DNA of 56,773 nucleotides from assembly GCA_028275505.1 (NCBI GenBank), contig JAPWUP010000005.1, positions 1 through 56,773 of the forward strand, written 5' to 3'. The stretch is from Bryobacteraceae bacterium (GTDB taxonomy: Bacteria; Acidobacteriota; Terriglobia; Bryobacterales; Bryobacteraceae). The notes under the pieces are model-generated. The model saw only the letters and a program-made list of their open reading frames with translations. It was not told the DNA's origin and made no database searches. Positions 24,480-33,108 of this stretch are shown here, one piece after another. The first letter of the stretch is position 1; the number at the start of each line of letters is the position of its first letter. A program made the position numbers and the translations under genes.

Positions 24480-26789
24480 ATGAGAGGCTGCCGGCTGTTG
24501 TTCGTCGTTCTGATCCTCGGCCTGTCGTCGTGCAGCCGCGATCCGGAAGTCGTCAAACGGAAGTATCTGGAGAGCGGCAACCGGTACTTCGAAAAAAAGC
24601 AGTACAAAGAAGCCTCGATCATGTACCGGCAGGCGCTGCGCAAGGATCCCCGTTACGGGGAGGCGTATTATCGGCTCGCGCTTACGCAGCTTCGCCTGAA
24701 CCGGATTCCGGAAGCGATCCGCTCGCTGCGCCGTGCGGTCGAGTTACTGCCGGATCGGCTGGAACCGAAGGTCCAGTTAGGCGATCTTTATTTGACCGGT
24801 TTGGCGTTCACCGCGCCCGGCAATACCCGCCAGATCGAGTATCTGCGCAACGAGATCAAAAACCTGGCGGACCTGCTTCCGCCCTCATCGCCCCACCGGC
24901 ACCGGCTCCTGGGTTACTACTTCCTGAGTCAAAAGCAGCTCAAGGAAGCGCTGGCCGAGTTCCGGCAGGCCCACGAGCTTCAGCCTTTCCGTCCCGAGTT
25001 TACCTTGCCGCTGGTAGAAACGCTGTTCAACGCCGGGCAGGCCGAGGAAGCCGAGAAACTGGGGCGAGCGCTCATCGAAAAGCAGCCGCAACTGGCCGCT
25101 GCTTATGACGTGCTGTATTTGCACTACGTGCGAAGCCAGAGAGACGCCGAGGCGGAGGCGGTACTCAAGGACAAAGCGGCTCATCTGGGCAACCAGGCCT
25201 CCGTATGGCTGCAAATGGCGGCCCATTATTATCGGGCGAAGAAATTCGCGGAAATGCAGCGCGCGCTCGATCACCTCACTTCCAACCTGAAACAATTCCC
25301 GGATGCCTACCAGTTGGCCGGCGATTTTTTCCGTCTCCGGGGAGACCCGGACAAGGCTTTGCGGTACTACGATCAGGGCATTCAGCAGGACGCGGGGCGG
25401 CGGGTGCATTATCAGAAAGCGAAGGCGGCAGTACTGGCGGACGTGGGTCGGAGAACGGAAGCCATCGGTCTGCTGGATGAGATCCTCAAGGCCAACCCGC
25501 GCGACGACGAGGCGCGCTCCATGCGCGCAGCGCTCATCGTGGAAGGCGGGACACCCGATGAACTGCGCACTGCGGTGGCCGAGCTTCAGGCGGCCGTAGG
25601 ACGGTCTCCGCAGAACGCCGTGTTGCGCTTCCACCTCGGGCGGGCGCTGGTGCGGCAAGGTCAGTTGGATCAGGCGCGCGTGCAGTTCGAGGAAGCGATC
25701 AAGCAGCGGCCGAACCTGACGGCCGCGCGACTGGCCCTGGCCGAAGTGCACATGGCCCGGCGCGATTATGCCGCGGCCTTGCAAACGGTGCGAGAGCTTC
25801 TCCAGCTTGATCCGGGAAACCTTCCCGCCAAGCTGTTGCGGCATGCCGCTTTGGTGGCCACAGGCAACCTGGTCCAGGCGCGCGCGGACCTGGAGACCGT
25901 CCTCAAGGAGCATCCTGGCTCGCGCGAGGCGTTGCTGGCTATGGCTTCGCTCAATCTGGCGGAGCGCCGTTATGCGGAGGCCGAGCAACAGTTCCGCAAG
26001 CTTCACGAATCGGCGCCTGCCGGAGACTTGCGCGCTTTGATCGGCTGGACGGAAACCTATGCCGCGCAAGGCCGCTACGATCAGGCGATCGCGGTGTTGA
26101 AGAAGGAGCTGGCGCAGGATGAAAAGCGTTCCGCCGTGCGCCTGGCGCTGGCGAACGCGCTGGCGCGCGCCGGGCAGTGGGACGAGGCCATCGCGCACTA
26201 TTCCCGTCTCATCCAAGAAAACCCGAAGGCTGGGCACCTGTATCTGCGGCTCGGGGAAGCCCAGCGCCGCAAAGGCGATCTTCAGGGCGGCCTGGCCAGC
26301 TTTCGCAAGGCGGTGGAGTTGATGCCCAAGGAGCCTTCCGCCTTGTTAGCTCTGGCCCTGATCCAAGACCAGCTCGGCCAGTACAGGGACTCCCAGCAGA
26401 GCTACGAGCGAATCCTGCAACTCGAGCCGGATCACCCCATCGCATTGAACAACCTGGCTTATTTGCTTGCGGAGCGCGGGGGTGATCTGGACCGTGCGTT
26501 GACGCTGGCCCAGCGGGCGCGCCAGAAACTGCCCCAGGACCACAACGTCGCAGACACTCTCGGCTGGATCTACATCAAGAAGAATCTGGCCGACAACGCC
26601 ATCGAGATCTTCCGTGAGTTGACTCGCAAAGAGCCGGGCAACCCCACGTTCCACTACCACCTGGGAATGGCTTTGTACCAGAAGGGTGACCGAGTGGCAG
26701 CCCGCCAGGCCCTGCAAAATGCCCTGCGCAACAAGCCGGCGCCCGATGAGGCGGCGCGCATCAAAGAGCTGCTGAGCAAGGTGGGCTGA
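24480..26789 (+). CDS. TPR-repeat lipoprotein, PEP-CTERM-system (PrsT-like) candidate
   Basis: 769 residues. The ATG at 24480 with GGGAGG nine bases upstream begins a lipoprotein signal with lipobox LSSC (Cys18); the ORF-track start 246 bases upstream overlaps the propeller gene and is rejected. The rest is nearly continuous tetratricopeptide repeats, about 18-20 by eye, including YRLALTQLRLNRIPEAIRSL and YAAQGRYDQAIAVLKKEL. The architecture of long TPR array plus lipid anchor, together with a CAAX-protease homologue ten bases downstream, resembles the PrsT component described for PEP-CTERM/exosortase loci. That assignment is inference; a generic TPR scaffold is the alternative. Confidence 0.8.
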   Translation: MRGCRLLFVVLILGLSSCSRDPEVVKRKYLESGNRYFEKKQYKEASIMYRQALRKDPRYGEAYYRLALTQLRLNRIPEAIRSLRRAVELLPDRLEPKVQLGDLYLTGLAFTAPGNTRQIEYLRNEIKNLADLLPPSSPHRHRLLGYYFLSQKQLKEALAEFRQAHELQPFRPEFTLPLVETLFNAGQAEEAEKLGRALIEKQPQLAAAYDVLYLHYVRSQRDAEAEAVLKDKAAHLGNQASVWLQMAAHYYRAKKFAEMQRALDHLTSNLKQFPDAYQLAGDFFRLRGDPDKALRYYDQGIQQDAGRRVHYQKAKAAVLADVGRRTEAIGLLDEILKANPRDDEARSMRAALIVEGGTPDELRTAVAELQAAVGRSPQNAVLRFHLGRALVRQGQLDQARVQFEEAIKQRPNLTAARLALAEVHMARRDYAAALQTVRELLQLDPGNLPAKLLRHAALVATGNLVQARADLETVLKEHPGSREALLAMASLNLAERRYAEAEQQFRKLHESAPAGDLRALIGWTETYAAQGRYDQAIAVLKKELAQDEKRSAVRLALANALARAGQWDEAIAHYSRLIQENPKAGHLYLRLGEAQRRKGDLQGGLASFRKAVELMPKEPSALLALALIQDQLGQYRDSQQSYERILQLEPDHPIALNNLAYLLAERGGDLDRALTLAQRARQKLPQDHNVADTLGWIYIKKNLADNAIEIFRELTRKEPGNPTFHYHLGMALYQKGDRVAARQALQNALRNKPAPDEAARIKELLSKVG

Positions 26790-26798
26790 ATCCGGCGT

Positions 26799-27461
26799 AT
26801 GAGCCGCGCGACCGCCGCCTACGTGGCGCCCTTCGTCGTCTTCGTGCTCCTGATGAGTTTTCTGCCGCTCCTGGGCGTGGGGCCGGAGTTCAGCTATCCC
26901 GCTCGCAGCATGGCGGCGCTTGCCGTCTGGTGGGTGCTCTCGCGAGGGTTGTTCACGTGGCGGCCGCGCCAGGCGCTGGCGTCGGTTGTGCTCGGGGTCT
27001 TCGTCTTTGCAGTGTGGGTGGCGCCCGATGTGTTGTGGCCGGGATACCGTCAGAACTGGCTGTTCGAGAACGCGCTCACGGGGGCCGCGCGGAGCACCGC
27101 CGGCGTTTCCTTGCGCAGCGACCTGGTGTTCCTCGGGTTCCGGGTGCTCGGATCGGTCCTGGTGGTGCCGGTCATCGAGGAACTGTTCTGGCGGGGCTGG
27201 CTGATGCGCTGGCTGGTGCGTTCGGAGTTTGAGCGGGTTCCGCTGGGGGCGTATGCGCCGCGGGCCTTCTGGGTGACGGCAGTCCTGTTCGGGTTGGAGC
27301 ACGGTCCGTACTGGGATGTGGGACTGGCGGCGGGGGTAGCGTACAACTGGTGGATGGTGCGCACGAAGAGTCTGGCGGACTGCGTGCTGGCGCACGGGGT
27401 CACCAACGGCTGTCTTGCGGGGTACGTGCTGGCGGGAGGGGACTGGTCGTACTGGCTCTGA
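26799..27461 (+). CDS. CAAX-protease-related membrane protein (PEP-CTERM-associated type)
   Basis: 220 residues and about six membrane segments. The three conserved motifs of the CPBP/Abi intramembrane protease family are present: EELFWRGW (Glu127, Glu128, Arg132), FGLEHG (His168) and CVLAHGVTN (His199). These residues form the active site in characterised relatives. The sequence style matches the CAAX prenyl protease-related group that occurs with PEP-CTERM/exosortase systems (TIGR03008-like). The ATG begins ten bases after the stop of the TPR lipoprotein, so the two are one operon. Substrate is unknown; processing of a sorted surface protein is a reasonable inference. Confidence 0.82.
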   Translation: MSRATAAYVAPFVVFVLLMSFLPLLGVGPEFSYPARSMAALAVWWVLSRGLFTWRPRQALASVVLGVFVFAVWVAPDVLWPGYRQNWLFENALTGAARSTAGVSLRSDLVFLGFRVLGSVLVVPVIEELFWRGWLMRWLVRSEFERVPLGAYAPRAFWVTAVLFGLEHGPYWDVGLAAGVAYNWWMVRTKSLADCVLAHGVTNGCLAGYVLAGGDWSYWL

Positions 27462-27480
27462 GCTTTACCCCGCAAAGTAC

Positions 27481-27509
27481 TTGACAGTTCCGGAGCCCGG
27501 TTTTATCCT
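27481..27509 (+). promoter_or_regulatory. Consensus promoter placing transcription start at an ATG
   Basis: TTGACA (27481-27486), a 17-base spacer and TATCCT (27504-27509), followed by seven bases and the ATG at 27517. This is the best -35/spacing match in the window. It predicts a leaderless transcript for the membrane protein-regulator-uppS group. Confidence 0.7.
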
Positions 27510-27516
27510 GTTAGCG

Positions 27517-28128
27517 ATGGCTTCACCTGGCCGCTTGCGCTCCCATCGCAGTTCCCCGCGCTCCATGCACGTCCATGCCTTGGATAACCTGCGCTACATC
27601 CGCGAGACCATGGAGCGCGCGAGCGCGTTCACGGCCATTTCCGGCTGGGGCTTGATTGCGGTCGGCCTGACGGCGCTGGGAGCTGCGGCGCTGGCTTGGG
27701 GAAAGCCGGCGGCGCGCTGGCTGGTGATCTGGCTCGCTGAGGCCGTGATCTCGTTCGCGATCGCGGCCATCTCTACCGTGCGCAAAGCCCGTGCTGCTCG
27801 CATGCCGTTGTTTTCCATGCCAGCGCGGCGTTTTGCCCTCAGTTTCTCTCCCCCGATGGCAGTCGGCGCCTTGCTGACCCTGGCCCTTTACCGGGCGGGC
27901 TTGTGGGATGCGTTGCCGGGGATCTGGCTGTTGCTTTACGGCACGGGAATCGTAACCGGAGGGGCTTTCTCCATCCGGGTTGTGCCCGTGATGGGCTTGT
28001 GCTTCATGTTGCTCGGCGGGCTGACCTTGTTCCTGCCGCCGGCTTGGAGTTGCGCCATGATGGCGGCTGGTTTCGGCGGCCTGCACTTGCTTTTCGGCGC
28101 CTTGATCGTGAGGAGGTACGGTGGCTAA
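27517..28128 (+). CDS. Membrane protein partnered with a winged-helix regulator
   Basis: 203 residues. The first 50 residues are hydrophilic (including HALDNLRYIRETMERAS), followed by about five or six hydrophobic helices grouped in pairs. No enzyme motif is visible. I chose the ATG at 27517 because a consensus promoter ends seven bases before it; a second possible start, Met17, also lacks a ribosome site. The gene overlaps the start of the downstream winged-helix regulator by eight bases. Membrane-protein plus winged-helix pairs of this shape are frequent in Acidobacteria, where the regulator is assumed to act with or on its partner. The role is not known. Confidence 0.75.
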   Translation: MASPGRLRSHRSSPRSMHVHALDNLRYIRETMERASAFTAISGWGLIAVGLTALGAAALAWGKPAARWLVIWLAEAVISFAIAAISTVRKARAARMPLFSMPARRFALSFSPPMAVGALLTLALYRAGLWDALPGIWLLLYGTGIVTGGAFSIRVVPVMGLCFMLLGGLTLFLPPAWSCAMMAAGFGGLHLLFGALIVRRYGG

Positions 28129-28504
28129 GGCCAACGTGGTATCGCGGCGTTCGGAAGCCAAGGCTTCCCAAACCGTTCGCTTGCGGGCTGTGGCGGCAGC
28201 CGGCTCGACCCCGCCGGCGCTGGATCGGCTCATTCACGAACGAATCCGGCTGGGCATCGTCAGCGCTCTGGCCGTCAACGAGAAACTGAGTTTCAACGAA
28301 CTGAAGCGCTTGCTGAAAACCACGGACGGCAACTTGAGCGTGCATGCCCGCAAGCTGGAGGAGGCTGAGTATATCGTGTGCACGAAATACTTTGACGGTC
28401 GGGTGCCCAAGACCGAATACCGCCTGACGCCTCTCGGCAGGGAAGCTCTGGAGCGGTACTTGTCCCATATGGAGGCACTGATCCGGGCGATGCGGGAGCG
28501 ATGA
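28121..28504 (+). CDS. Winged-helix DNA-binding transcriptional regulator
   Basis: 127 residues. It starts at GTG 28121 with GAGGAGG six bases upstream, inside the end of the membrane-protein gene. Residues about 35-120 form a winged helix of the MarR/ArsR-like type (PF13601-like): [26 protein letters not shown], a recognition helix in [16 protein letters not shown], and a beta wing ([20 protein letters not shown]). No metal-binding cysteines or effector domain are seen, so the signal is unknown. It overlaps uppS by four bases. It may regulate its own operon, including uppS. Confidence 0.87.
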   Translation: MAKANVVSRRSEAKASQTVRLRAVAAAGSTPPALDRLIHERIRLGIVSALAVNEKLSFNELKRLLKTTDGNLSVHARKLEEAEYIVCTKYFDGRVPKTEYRLTPLGREALERYLSHMEALIRAMRER

Positions 28505-29307
28505 CGATGGCGGCGGAGGAAATCAAAGGGGCAACCGGATCGCTTTCTGCCGGCGCACCTGCCGGCGGCCTGCACGTTGCCATCATCATGGACGGCAACG
28601 GTCGCTGGGCGACCGCGCGTGGACTGCCCCGGGTGGCCGGGCACCAGGCCGGTGCGGAAGCAGTGCGACGCACGGTGGAGGCGGCTCCGAAACTAGGCAT
28701 CAAGATCCTGACCCTCTACGCCTTCTCCTCGGACAACTGGCAGCGCCCGCCCGAAGAAGTCAATACTTTGATGCGGCTGTTCCACGACTATCTGGAGCGG
28801 CACACGTCCGAGTGCGTCGAACACGGGATCCGCCTCACCGTGATTGGCCGGCGCGACCGTCTCGATCCCCAGCTCCGTCGGGCGATTGAACGCGCCGAGG
28901 CAGCGACCGCGGAAGGGCGCCAGCTCCACCTGCGCATCGCGGTGGATTACTCGGCGCGCGACGCGATCGTGCAGGCCGCTCGTTATGTGAACGGTCGCCC
29001 CGTGGGGCGCGCCGAGTTCGCCCATCTGCTGGGCGAGGCGATTCATGCCGGCGAACCCGTGCCCGACGTGGACCTGCTGATCCGAACCGGCGGTGAGCAA
29101 CGGCTCAGTGATTTCCTGCTCTGGGAGTGCGCTTACGCCGAGCTTTATTTCACCTCGCGCATGTGGCCGGACTTCGACGCGAAGGACCTGGAAGCAGCCG
29201 TGCAGGAATTCCATCGGCGTGAGCGGCGGTTTGGCCGGGTGCCGGCTCCCGGATGCGGCGCCAGCGTACCAGTTCACGCCGACGGCATCGCAGTGGAACG
29301 CGCCTGA
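28501..29307 (+). CDS. uppS: Isoprenyl transferase (undecaprenyl diphosphate synthase)
   Basis: 268 residues, cis-prenyltransferase. Motif [13 protein letters not shown] carries catalytic Asp31. [23 protein letters not shown] and the C-terminal [25 protein letters not shown] are family signatures for isopentenyl-diphosphate binding and dimer contact. It makes the C55 lipid carrier for peptidoglycan and surface polysaccharide at the membrane face. It is usually grouped with cdsA and dxr; here it instead follows a winged-helix regulator with a four-base ATGA overlap, so its expression is tied to that regulator's transcript. The ATG two codons downstream (28507) is an equally possible start. Confidence 0.96.
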   Translation: MTMAAEEIKGATGSLSAGAPAGGLHVAIIMDGNGRWATARGLPRVAGHQAGAEAVRRTVEAAPKLGIKILTLYAFSSDNWQRPPEEVNTLMRLFHDYLERHTSECVEHGIRLTVIGRRDRLDPQLRRAIERAEAATAEGRQLHLRIAVDYSARDAIVQAARYVNGRPVGRAEFAHLLGEAIHAGEPVPDVDLLIRTGGEQRLSDFLLWECAYAELYFTSRMWPDFDAKDLEAAVQEFHRRERRFGRVPAPGCGASVPVHADGIAVERA

Positions 29308-29329
29308 ATCTCCCCTGCGGCCTTGTGCA

Positions 29330-29342
29330 TCCCTTAGAGGGA
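29330..29342 (+). promoter_or_regulatory. Small hairpin next to the rubrerythrin ribosome site
   Basis: TCCCT-tag-AGGGA immediately precedes the AAGGGAG ribosome site of rubrerythrin. The second CCCT arm could also pair with that site. A translational effect is only possible. Confidence 0.25.
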
Positions 29343-29354
29343 AGGGAGACTCCT

Positions 29355-29774
29355 ATGCCGGAACTCAAGGGCAGCAAGACGCACGAAAACCTCAAATACG
29401 CATTCGCGGGCGAATCGCAGGCCAATCGCCGTTACCTGTACTTCGCCAAGCAGGCTGACGTCGAGGGTTACCCCGACATCGCCGGGCTGTTCCGGGAAAC
29501 TGCCGAAGGCGAGACCGGGCACGCGCACGGCCACCTGGAGTACTTGAAGCAGGTGGGGGATCCCGCGACCGGACTGCCTATCGGCGACACTATCTCCAAT
29601 CTTAAGGCGGCGATCGCCGGTGAAACCCACGAGTACACGGACATGTACCCGGGCATGGCCAAGGTGGCCCGGGAAGAGGGTTTCCACGAGATCGCCGACT
29701 GGTTTGAGACTCTCGCCAAAGCCGAAAAATCCCACGCTGGCCGTTTCGAGCAGGGCTTGAAGTCCATTACCTGA
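29355..29774 (+). CDS. Rubrerythrin (diiron domain only)
   Basis: 139 residues from the ATG at 29355 after AAGGGAG; the ORF-track start inside uppS is not used. It is a four-helix ferritin-like protein with Glu/His ligands in [38 protein letters not shown] and [11 protein letters not shown]. The C-terminal rubredoxin domain of classical rubrerythrin is missing, so electrons would come from a separate protein. Rubrerythrins reduce hydrogen peroxide. The downstream iron-sulfur GlpC-like protein and DUF3501 form a recurring trio with such rubrerythrins, and the iron-sulfur protein is the natural candidate for the electron donor. A strong terminator separates it from the next gene. Confidence 0.93.
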   Translation: MPELKGSKTHENLKYAFAGESQANRRYLYFAKQADVEGYPDIAGLFRETAEGETGHAHGHLEYLKQVGDPATGLPIGDTISNLKAAIAGETHEYTDMYPGMAKVAREEGFHEIADWFETLAKAEKSHAGRFEQGLKSIT

Positions 29775-29785
29775 GCGTCGTTTAC

Positions 29786-29814
29786 GGGGCAGGGACCATC
29801 GAGGTTCCTGCCCC
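29786..29814 (+). terminator. Intrinsic-type terminator after rubrerythrin
   Basis: GGGGCAGGGACC-atcga-GGTTCCTGCCCC forms a 12-base-pair stem with one G-T wobble, followed by GTTTAT. It begins 12 bases after the rubrerythrin stop and sits where the -35 of the next gene would be. Confidence 0.7.
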
Positions 29815-29817
29815 GTT

Positions 29818-29823
29818 TATCCT
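29818..29823 (+). promoter_or_regulatory. -10 element before the GlpC-like gene
   Basis: TATCCT ends six bases before the ATG at 29830, with no ribosome site. The -35 position falls in the terminator stem and does not match the consensus. The transcript would be leaderless. Confidence 0.4.
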
Positions 29824-29829
29824 GATTGC

Positions 29830-31146
29830 ATGATCAAAGGAACGCCGTCTCCCGGTCTGTGCTACAACCCTAACGATCCGAAGTACTGGGACGAGGAAGG
29901 ACTCCGCCAGGAACTGGAACGAGTCTTTGAAGTCTGCAACTGGTGCCGGCTTTGCTTTAACCTCTGCCCGTCCTTTCCTGCTCTGTTTCAGGCAATAGAC
30001 ACGCATGGCGGTGATGTCCGCCAGCTCACCCAAGATGAGACCGCGCGGGTCATTGATCTTTGCTACCAGTGCAAGGTCTGCTACGTTAAGTGCCCTTACA
30101 CGCCCGACGACGGGCACGAGTTCCAACTGGACTTTCCGCGCCTGATGCTGCGGGCTGTAGCGCTGCGGGCGCGCCGCGGCGGCTTCGGCTTGCGTTCGCG
30201 CCTGCTTTCACGCCCTGACAGGATCGGACGGCTAGGCAGCCTGGCCGCACCGTTAGTCAACTGGGCAAACCGCCAGCCCGTGCTGCGCCGCGGGCTCGAG
30301 GCCTTGTTGGGGATCCACCGCGACAAGCGGTTGCCCGTCTACCACCGCGAGACCCTGGAAGCATGGCTGCAACGGCAGGCGCCGCGGCAGGGCCTGGCCG
30401 AGGAAGCGGTTCTGTTTGTGTCCTGCGCCGTCAACTTCAACGCTCCGGAAGTGGGTCGCGATTGCGTCGAAGTGTACGCGCGCAACGGCATCGCGCTTTC
30501 GTGCGCTTCCAACCAGTGCTGCGGGATGCCGGCGCTGGAGGCTGGGGACGTCCGCCTGGCGCAGAAGTTGTGCCGCGAAAACGTCGAGTCGTTGCTGCCC
30601 CATGTGCGCCAGGGCAAGAAGGTAGTGGTTCTCGAGCCGACCTGCGCTTACATGCTGCGGAAGGAATATCCGGAGCTGGCCGGCGTGCCTGAGGCGCGCG
30701 AAGTCGCCGCCGCAACACGCGACGCCTGCGAATTCCTGTTCGAACTCAAGCAGCAGGGCCGCCTGAACCGCGATTTTCGCTCCTCGCCGGGAACCATCGC
30801 CTACCACCTACCCTGCCACCTCAAGGCGCAGAATATCGGCTACCGCTCGCGGGATCTCATGCGACTGATCCCCGGCGCCACCTTGCGCCTGGTGGACCAG
30901 TGCTCGGGGCACGACGGCACGTGGGCTATGAAAAAACAATTTTTCCCCCTCTCGCTGTTAACCGCGCAGAAGGCGTCAGCGCAGATCCAGAGCGGGGACG
31001 TTGACCTGGTGGCCAGCGACTGCATCCTGGCTGGCCTCCACTTGGAGCAGGTCACAGGACGGAAGCCATTACATCCCATCCAGGTTCTGGCGCGGGCCTA
31101 CCGCGAAGACGGCTTTGCACGATCTGGGGAGGAAAGCAAATCGTGA
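29830..31146 (+). CDS. GlpC/heterodisulfide reductase-like iron-sulfur protein
   Basis: 438 residues. Two ferredoxin-type [4Fe-4S] sites lie near the N-terminus: Cys36, 39, 42, 46 and Cys78, 81, 84, 88, each CxxCxxCxxxCP. The C-terminal half has two cysteine-rich CCG domains ([13 protein letters not shown], and [12 protein letters not shown] with [12 protein letters not shown]) of the kind found in anaerobic glycerol-3-phosphate dehydrogenase subunit C and in heterodisulfide reductase HdrD/B. No glpA or glpB is nearby, so the role is electron transfer in another system. The overlap with DUF3501 (GTGA) and the position after rubrerythrin suggest a peroxide-detoxification or redox module. Confidence 0.88.
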   Translation: MIKGTPSPGLCYNPNDPKYWDEEGLRQELERVFEVCNWCRLCFNLCPSFPALFQAIDTHGGDVRQLTQDETARVIDLCYQCKVCYVKCPYTPDDGHEFQLDFPRLMLRAVALRARRGGFGLRSRLLSRPDRIGRLGSLAAPLVNWANRQPVLRRGLEALLGIHRDKRLPVYHRETLEAWLQRQAPRQGLAEEAVLFVSCAVNFNAPEVGRDCVEVYARNGIALSCASNQCCGMPALEAGDVRLAQKLCRENVESLLPHVRQGKKVVVLEPTCAYMLRKEYPELAGVPEAREVAAATRDACEFLFELKQQGRLNRDFRSSPGTIAYHLPCHLKAQNIGYRSRDLMRLIPGATLRLVDQCSGHDGTWAMKKQFFPLSLLTAQKASAQIQSGDVDLVASDCILAGLHLEQVTGRKPLHPIQVLARAYREDGFARSGEESKS

Positions 31147-31712
31147 GACCGATAGACGTCTCGGAAATTCTCGACATCGCAGCTTACGAGCGGGAGCGCA
31201 AGAACCTGCGCCCGCGGATCATGGCGCTCAAAGACCGGCGCCGGATCCGTCTGGGCGATCAGATGAGCATGCTTTTTGAAAATCGCGACACGGTGCGCTA
31301 CCAGATTCAGGAGATGATGCGCATCGAGCGCATCGTGGAGCCGGACGCCATCCGGCACGAAGTGGACACGTACAACGAGCTCATCCCGGGCCGGAACGAA
31401 CTTTCCGCCAGCCTGTTCATCGAATACGAAACCCCGCAGGAGAGGGAAGTATGGCTGCGCGCGTTGCTCGGCCTCGAGCATCACGTGGGAATGGAGGTCG
31501 CGGGCCGAATCGTCAAGGCGCGGTTCGACACGCGACAGATCGCTTCCGACCGGCTCAGCTCAGTTCAGTACATCAAGTTCCCGTTGGATGACGAGCAGGT
31601 AAGACGCTGGAAGGAGGGCGCGCGAATTTTCGTGGACCATCCCCGCTATCAAGCCGAGCACGTTCTCACGCGCGAACAGCTCGAGGAGCTGGCGCGAGAT
31701 TTCGAGGACTGA
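31143..31712 (+). CDS. DUF3501-family protein
   Basis: 189 residues starting at a GTG that overlaps the stop of the iron-sulfur gene by four bases, so translation is coupled. The first 60 residues, including YERERKNLRPRIMALKDRR and MSMLFENRDTVRYQIQEMMR, are characteristic of DUF3501. The rest is soluble, charged and without metal ligands or membrane segments. Biochemical function is unknown. Its recurring neighbours in other genomes are rubrerythrin and a GlpC-like iron-sulfur protein, as here, which suggests a regulatory or assembly part of that system. It ends two bases before the convergent sulfatase stop. Confidence 0.85.
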   Translation: MRPIDVSEILDIAAYERERKNLRPRIMALKDRRRIRLGDQMSMLFENRDTVRYQIQEMMRIERIVEPDAIRHEVDTYNELIPGRNELSASLFIEYETPQEREVWLRALLGLEHHVGMEVAGRIVKARFDTRQIASDRLSSVQYIKFPLDDEQVRRWKEGARIFVDHPRYQAEHVLTREQLEELARDFED

Positions 31713-31713
31713 A

Positions 31714-33108
31714 TCACGCCGCGCTGGAAACCGGCCCGCTGCCGAACCGATCACCCACCGAGTGCTGCCATTCGGCGAGCATGGCGCGGTGTTCCTCGAG
31801 AATCTTCCGATAACGCGGGTCCCCGGCAAGGTTCACCATCTCGCCGGGGTCTGCTTCGAGGTCCACGAGCGATTCGCGCTGCCGGCCCTCGCTGTAGACG
31901 CAATACTTGTAGCGCTGGCTGCGAACCATCCGGCCTTCCGGTTTGGGCGTGCGTCCTTCCACCGGCGCGCCCTGCACCATCTTGTTACACACCACGATGT
32001 AGCGGCGGGGATCGGAAACCTTCCTGCCGATTGCGGTGTCGTACAGGCTGAGGCCTGGCAAACCCGGCGGAGTTGCAATCCCGGCAAAGCTGCACAGCGT
32101 GGGAATGAGATCCACGCCCGTGTGAACCAGCCGATCGGAAACTTGCGACCGGATCACGCCCTTGTAACTGAGTATGAAGGGCACACGAGCGCTTTCTTCG
32201 TAGAACACCGTCTTTTGGTTCCAGCCGTGCGCGCCCTGACAGTCGCCGTGGTCGGCCAGGAACACGATGAGCGTTCGCTCCTCGAGCTGTGCGTCGCGCA
32301 GTGCGGTGAGCACCTGGCCAATCAGCCGGTCCACCTTCTCCACCAGGCGGTAGTAAGCCCAAAGATACTGCCGCCACTTGCCCGGCGTGAAATTCCCGAC
32401 CGGGAACATTGGCGAGCTCTGGTAGGAACGGCGCATCAGAACCATGATGTCCGGTTCGTCTTTCTGTGGCCCGTGATTGGGCCGGAGCGGTGGGCACTCC
32501 TCGGGAGGAGGCGGCGACCCAATGTCACCGTTCGGCAACGGCTCGCTGCGCGCCCACTGGCAGATGTCGTGCGGGTTGACGAACGAGACGACCGCGAGGA
32601 AAGGCTCGCGAGGCTTTTCGCGCAGGAAACGCGCGGCTGCCTCCGCCACCGCGGTGTCGCCTTTGAGCCTTCCGGGATTGACCAACTGAAAGCCGTGGGT
32701 TTCAGGGCGCGCCTCGCGATACGGCAAGTGCCACTTGCCGAAATAGGCGGTCGAGTAGCCCGCTTTCTGGAACAGCGTCCCCATCAAAGGGAAGCGCTCA
32801 TGATCAATGGGCGTCGTGTCGTTGATCAGCACCCCGGTCTCGGGAGGATAGCGTCCCGTGAACATGGACGTGCGCGACGGAACGCAAAGCGGATTGGCGC
32901 AGTAGGCTCTCGTGAAGACGGCGCCTGACTCCGCAAGGCTGTCCATGTACGGAGTTCGCAGGTAGCGGCTTCCGATCCGGCAGCTCATGATGTCCCAGGA
33001 TTGCTGGTCCGTCATTACGATCAGAATGTTGGGCGGCTTGGCGGCACCGCGCGCGACCCAGGTGGCGCCCGTGGCCGCCGCGCCCAGAACAAAAGTTCTG
33101 CGTTTCAC
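31714..33108 (-). CDS. Secreted formylglycine-dependent sulfatase
   Basis: 464 residues from GTG 33108. That start has GGAGGAGGA upstream and overlaps the stop of the glycosidase gene (GTGA); the ORF-track start 327 bases further upstream lies inside that gene. The N-terminus KRRTFVLGAAATGA is a likely Tat signal. The sulfatase signature CVPSRTSMFTGRYP carries Cys75, which must be oxidised to formylglycine. Metal ligands include the Asp in IVMTDQQ and the LADHGD motif (residues near 280). It removes sulfate esters from a carbohydrate in the periplasm. It is the last gene of a kinase-glycosidase-sulfatase operon. No sulfatase-maturating enzyme lies in the window. Confidence 0.92.
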   Translation of the reverse strand: MKRRTFVLGAAATGATWVARGAAKPPNILIVMTDQQSWDIMSCRIGSRYLRTPYMDSLAESGAVFTRAYCANPLCVPSRTSMFTGRYPPETGVLINDTTPIDHERFPLMGTLFQKAGYSTAYFGKWHLPYREARPETHGFQLVNPGRLKGDTAVAEAAARFLREKPREPFLAVVSFVNPHDICQWARSEPLPNGDIGSPPPPEECPPLRPNHGPQKDEPDIMVLMRRSYQSSPMFPVGNFTPGKWRQYLWAYYRLVEKVDRLIGQVLTALRDAQLEERTLIVFLADHGDCQGAHGWNQKTVFYEESARVPFILSYKGVIRSQVSDRLVHTGVDLIPTLCSFAGIATPPGLPGLSLYDTAIGRKVSDPRRYIVVCNKMVQGAPVEGRTPKPEGRMVRSQRYKYCVYSEGRQRESLVDLEADPGEMVNLAGDPRYRKILEEHRAMLAEWQHSVGDRFGSGPVSSAA

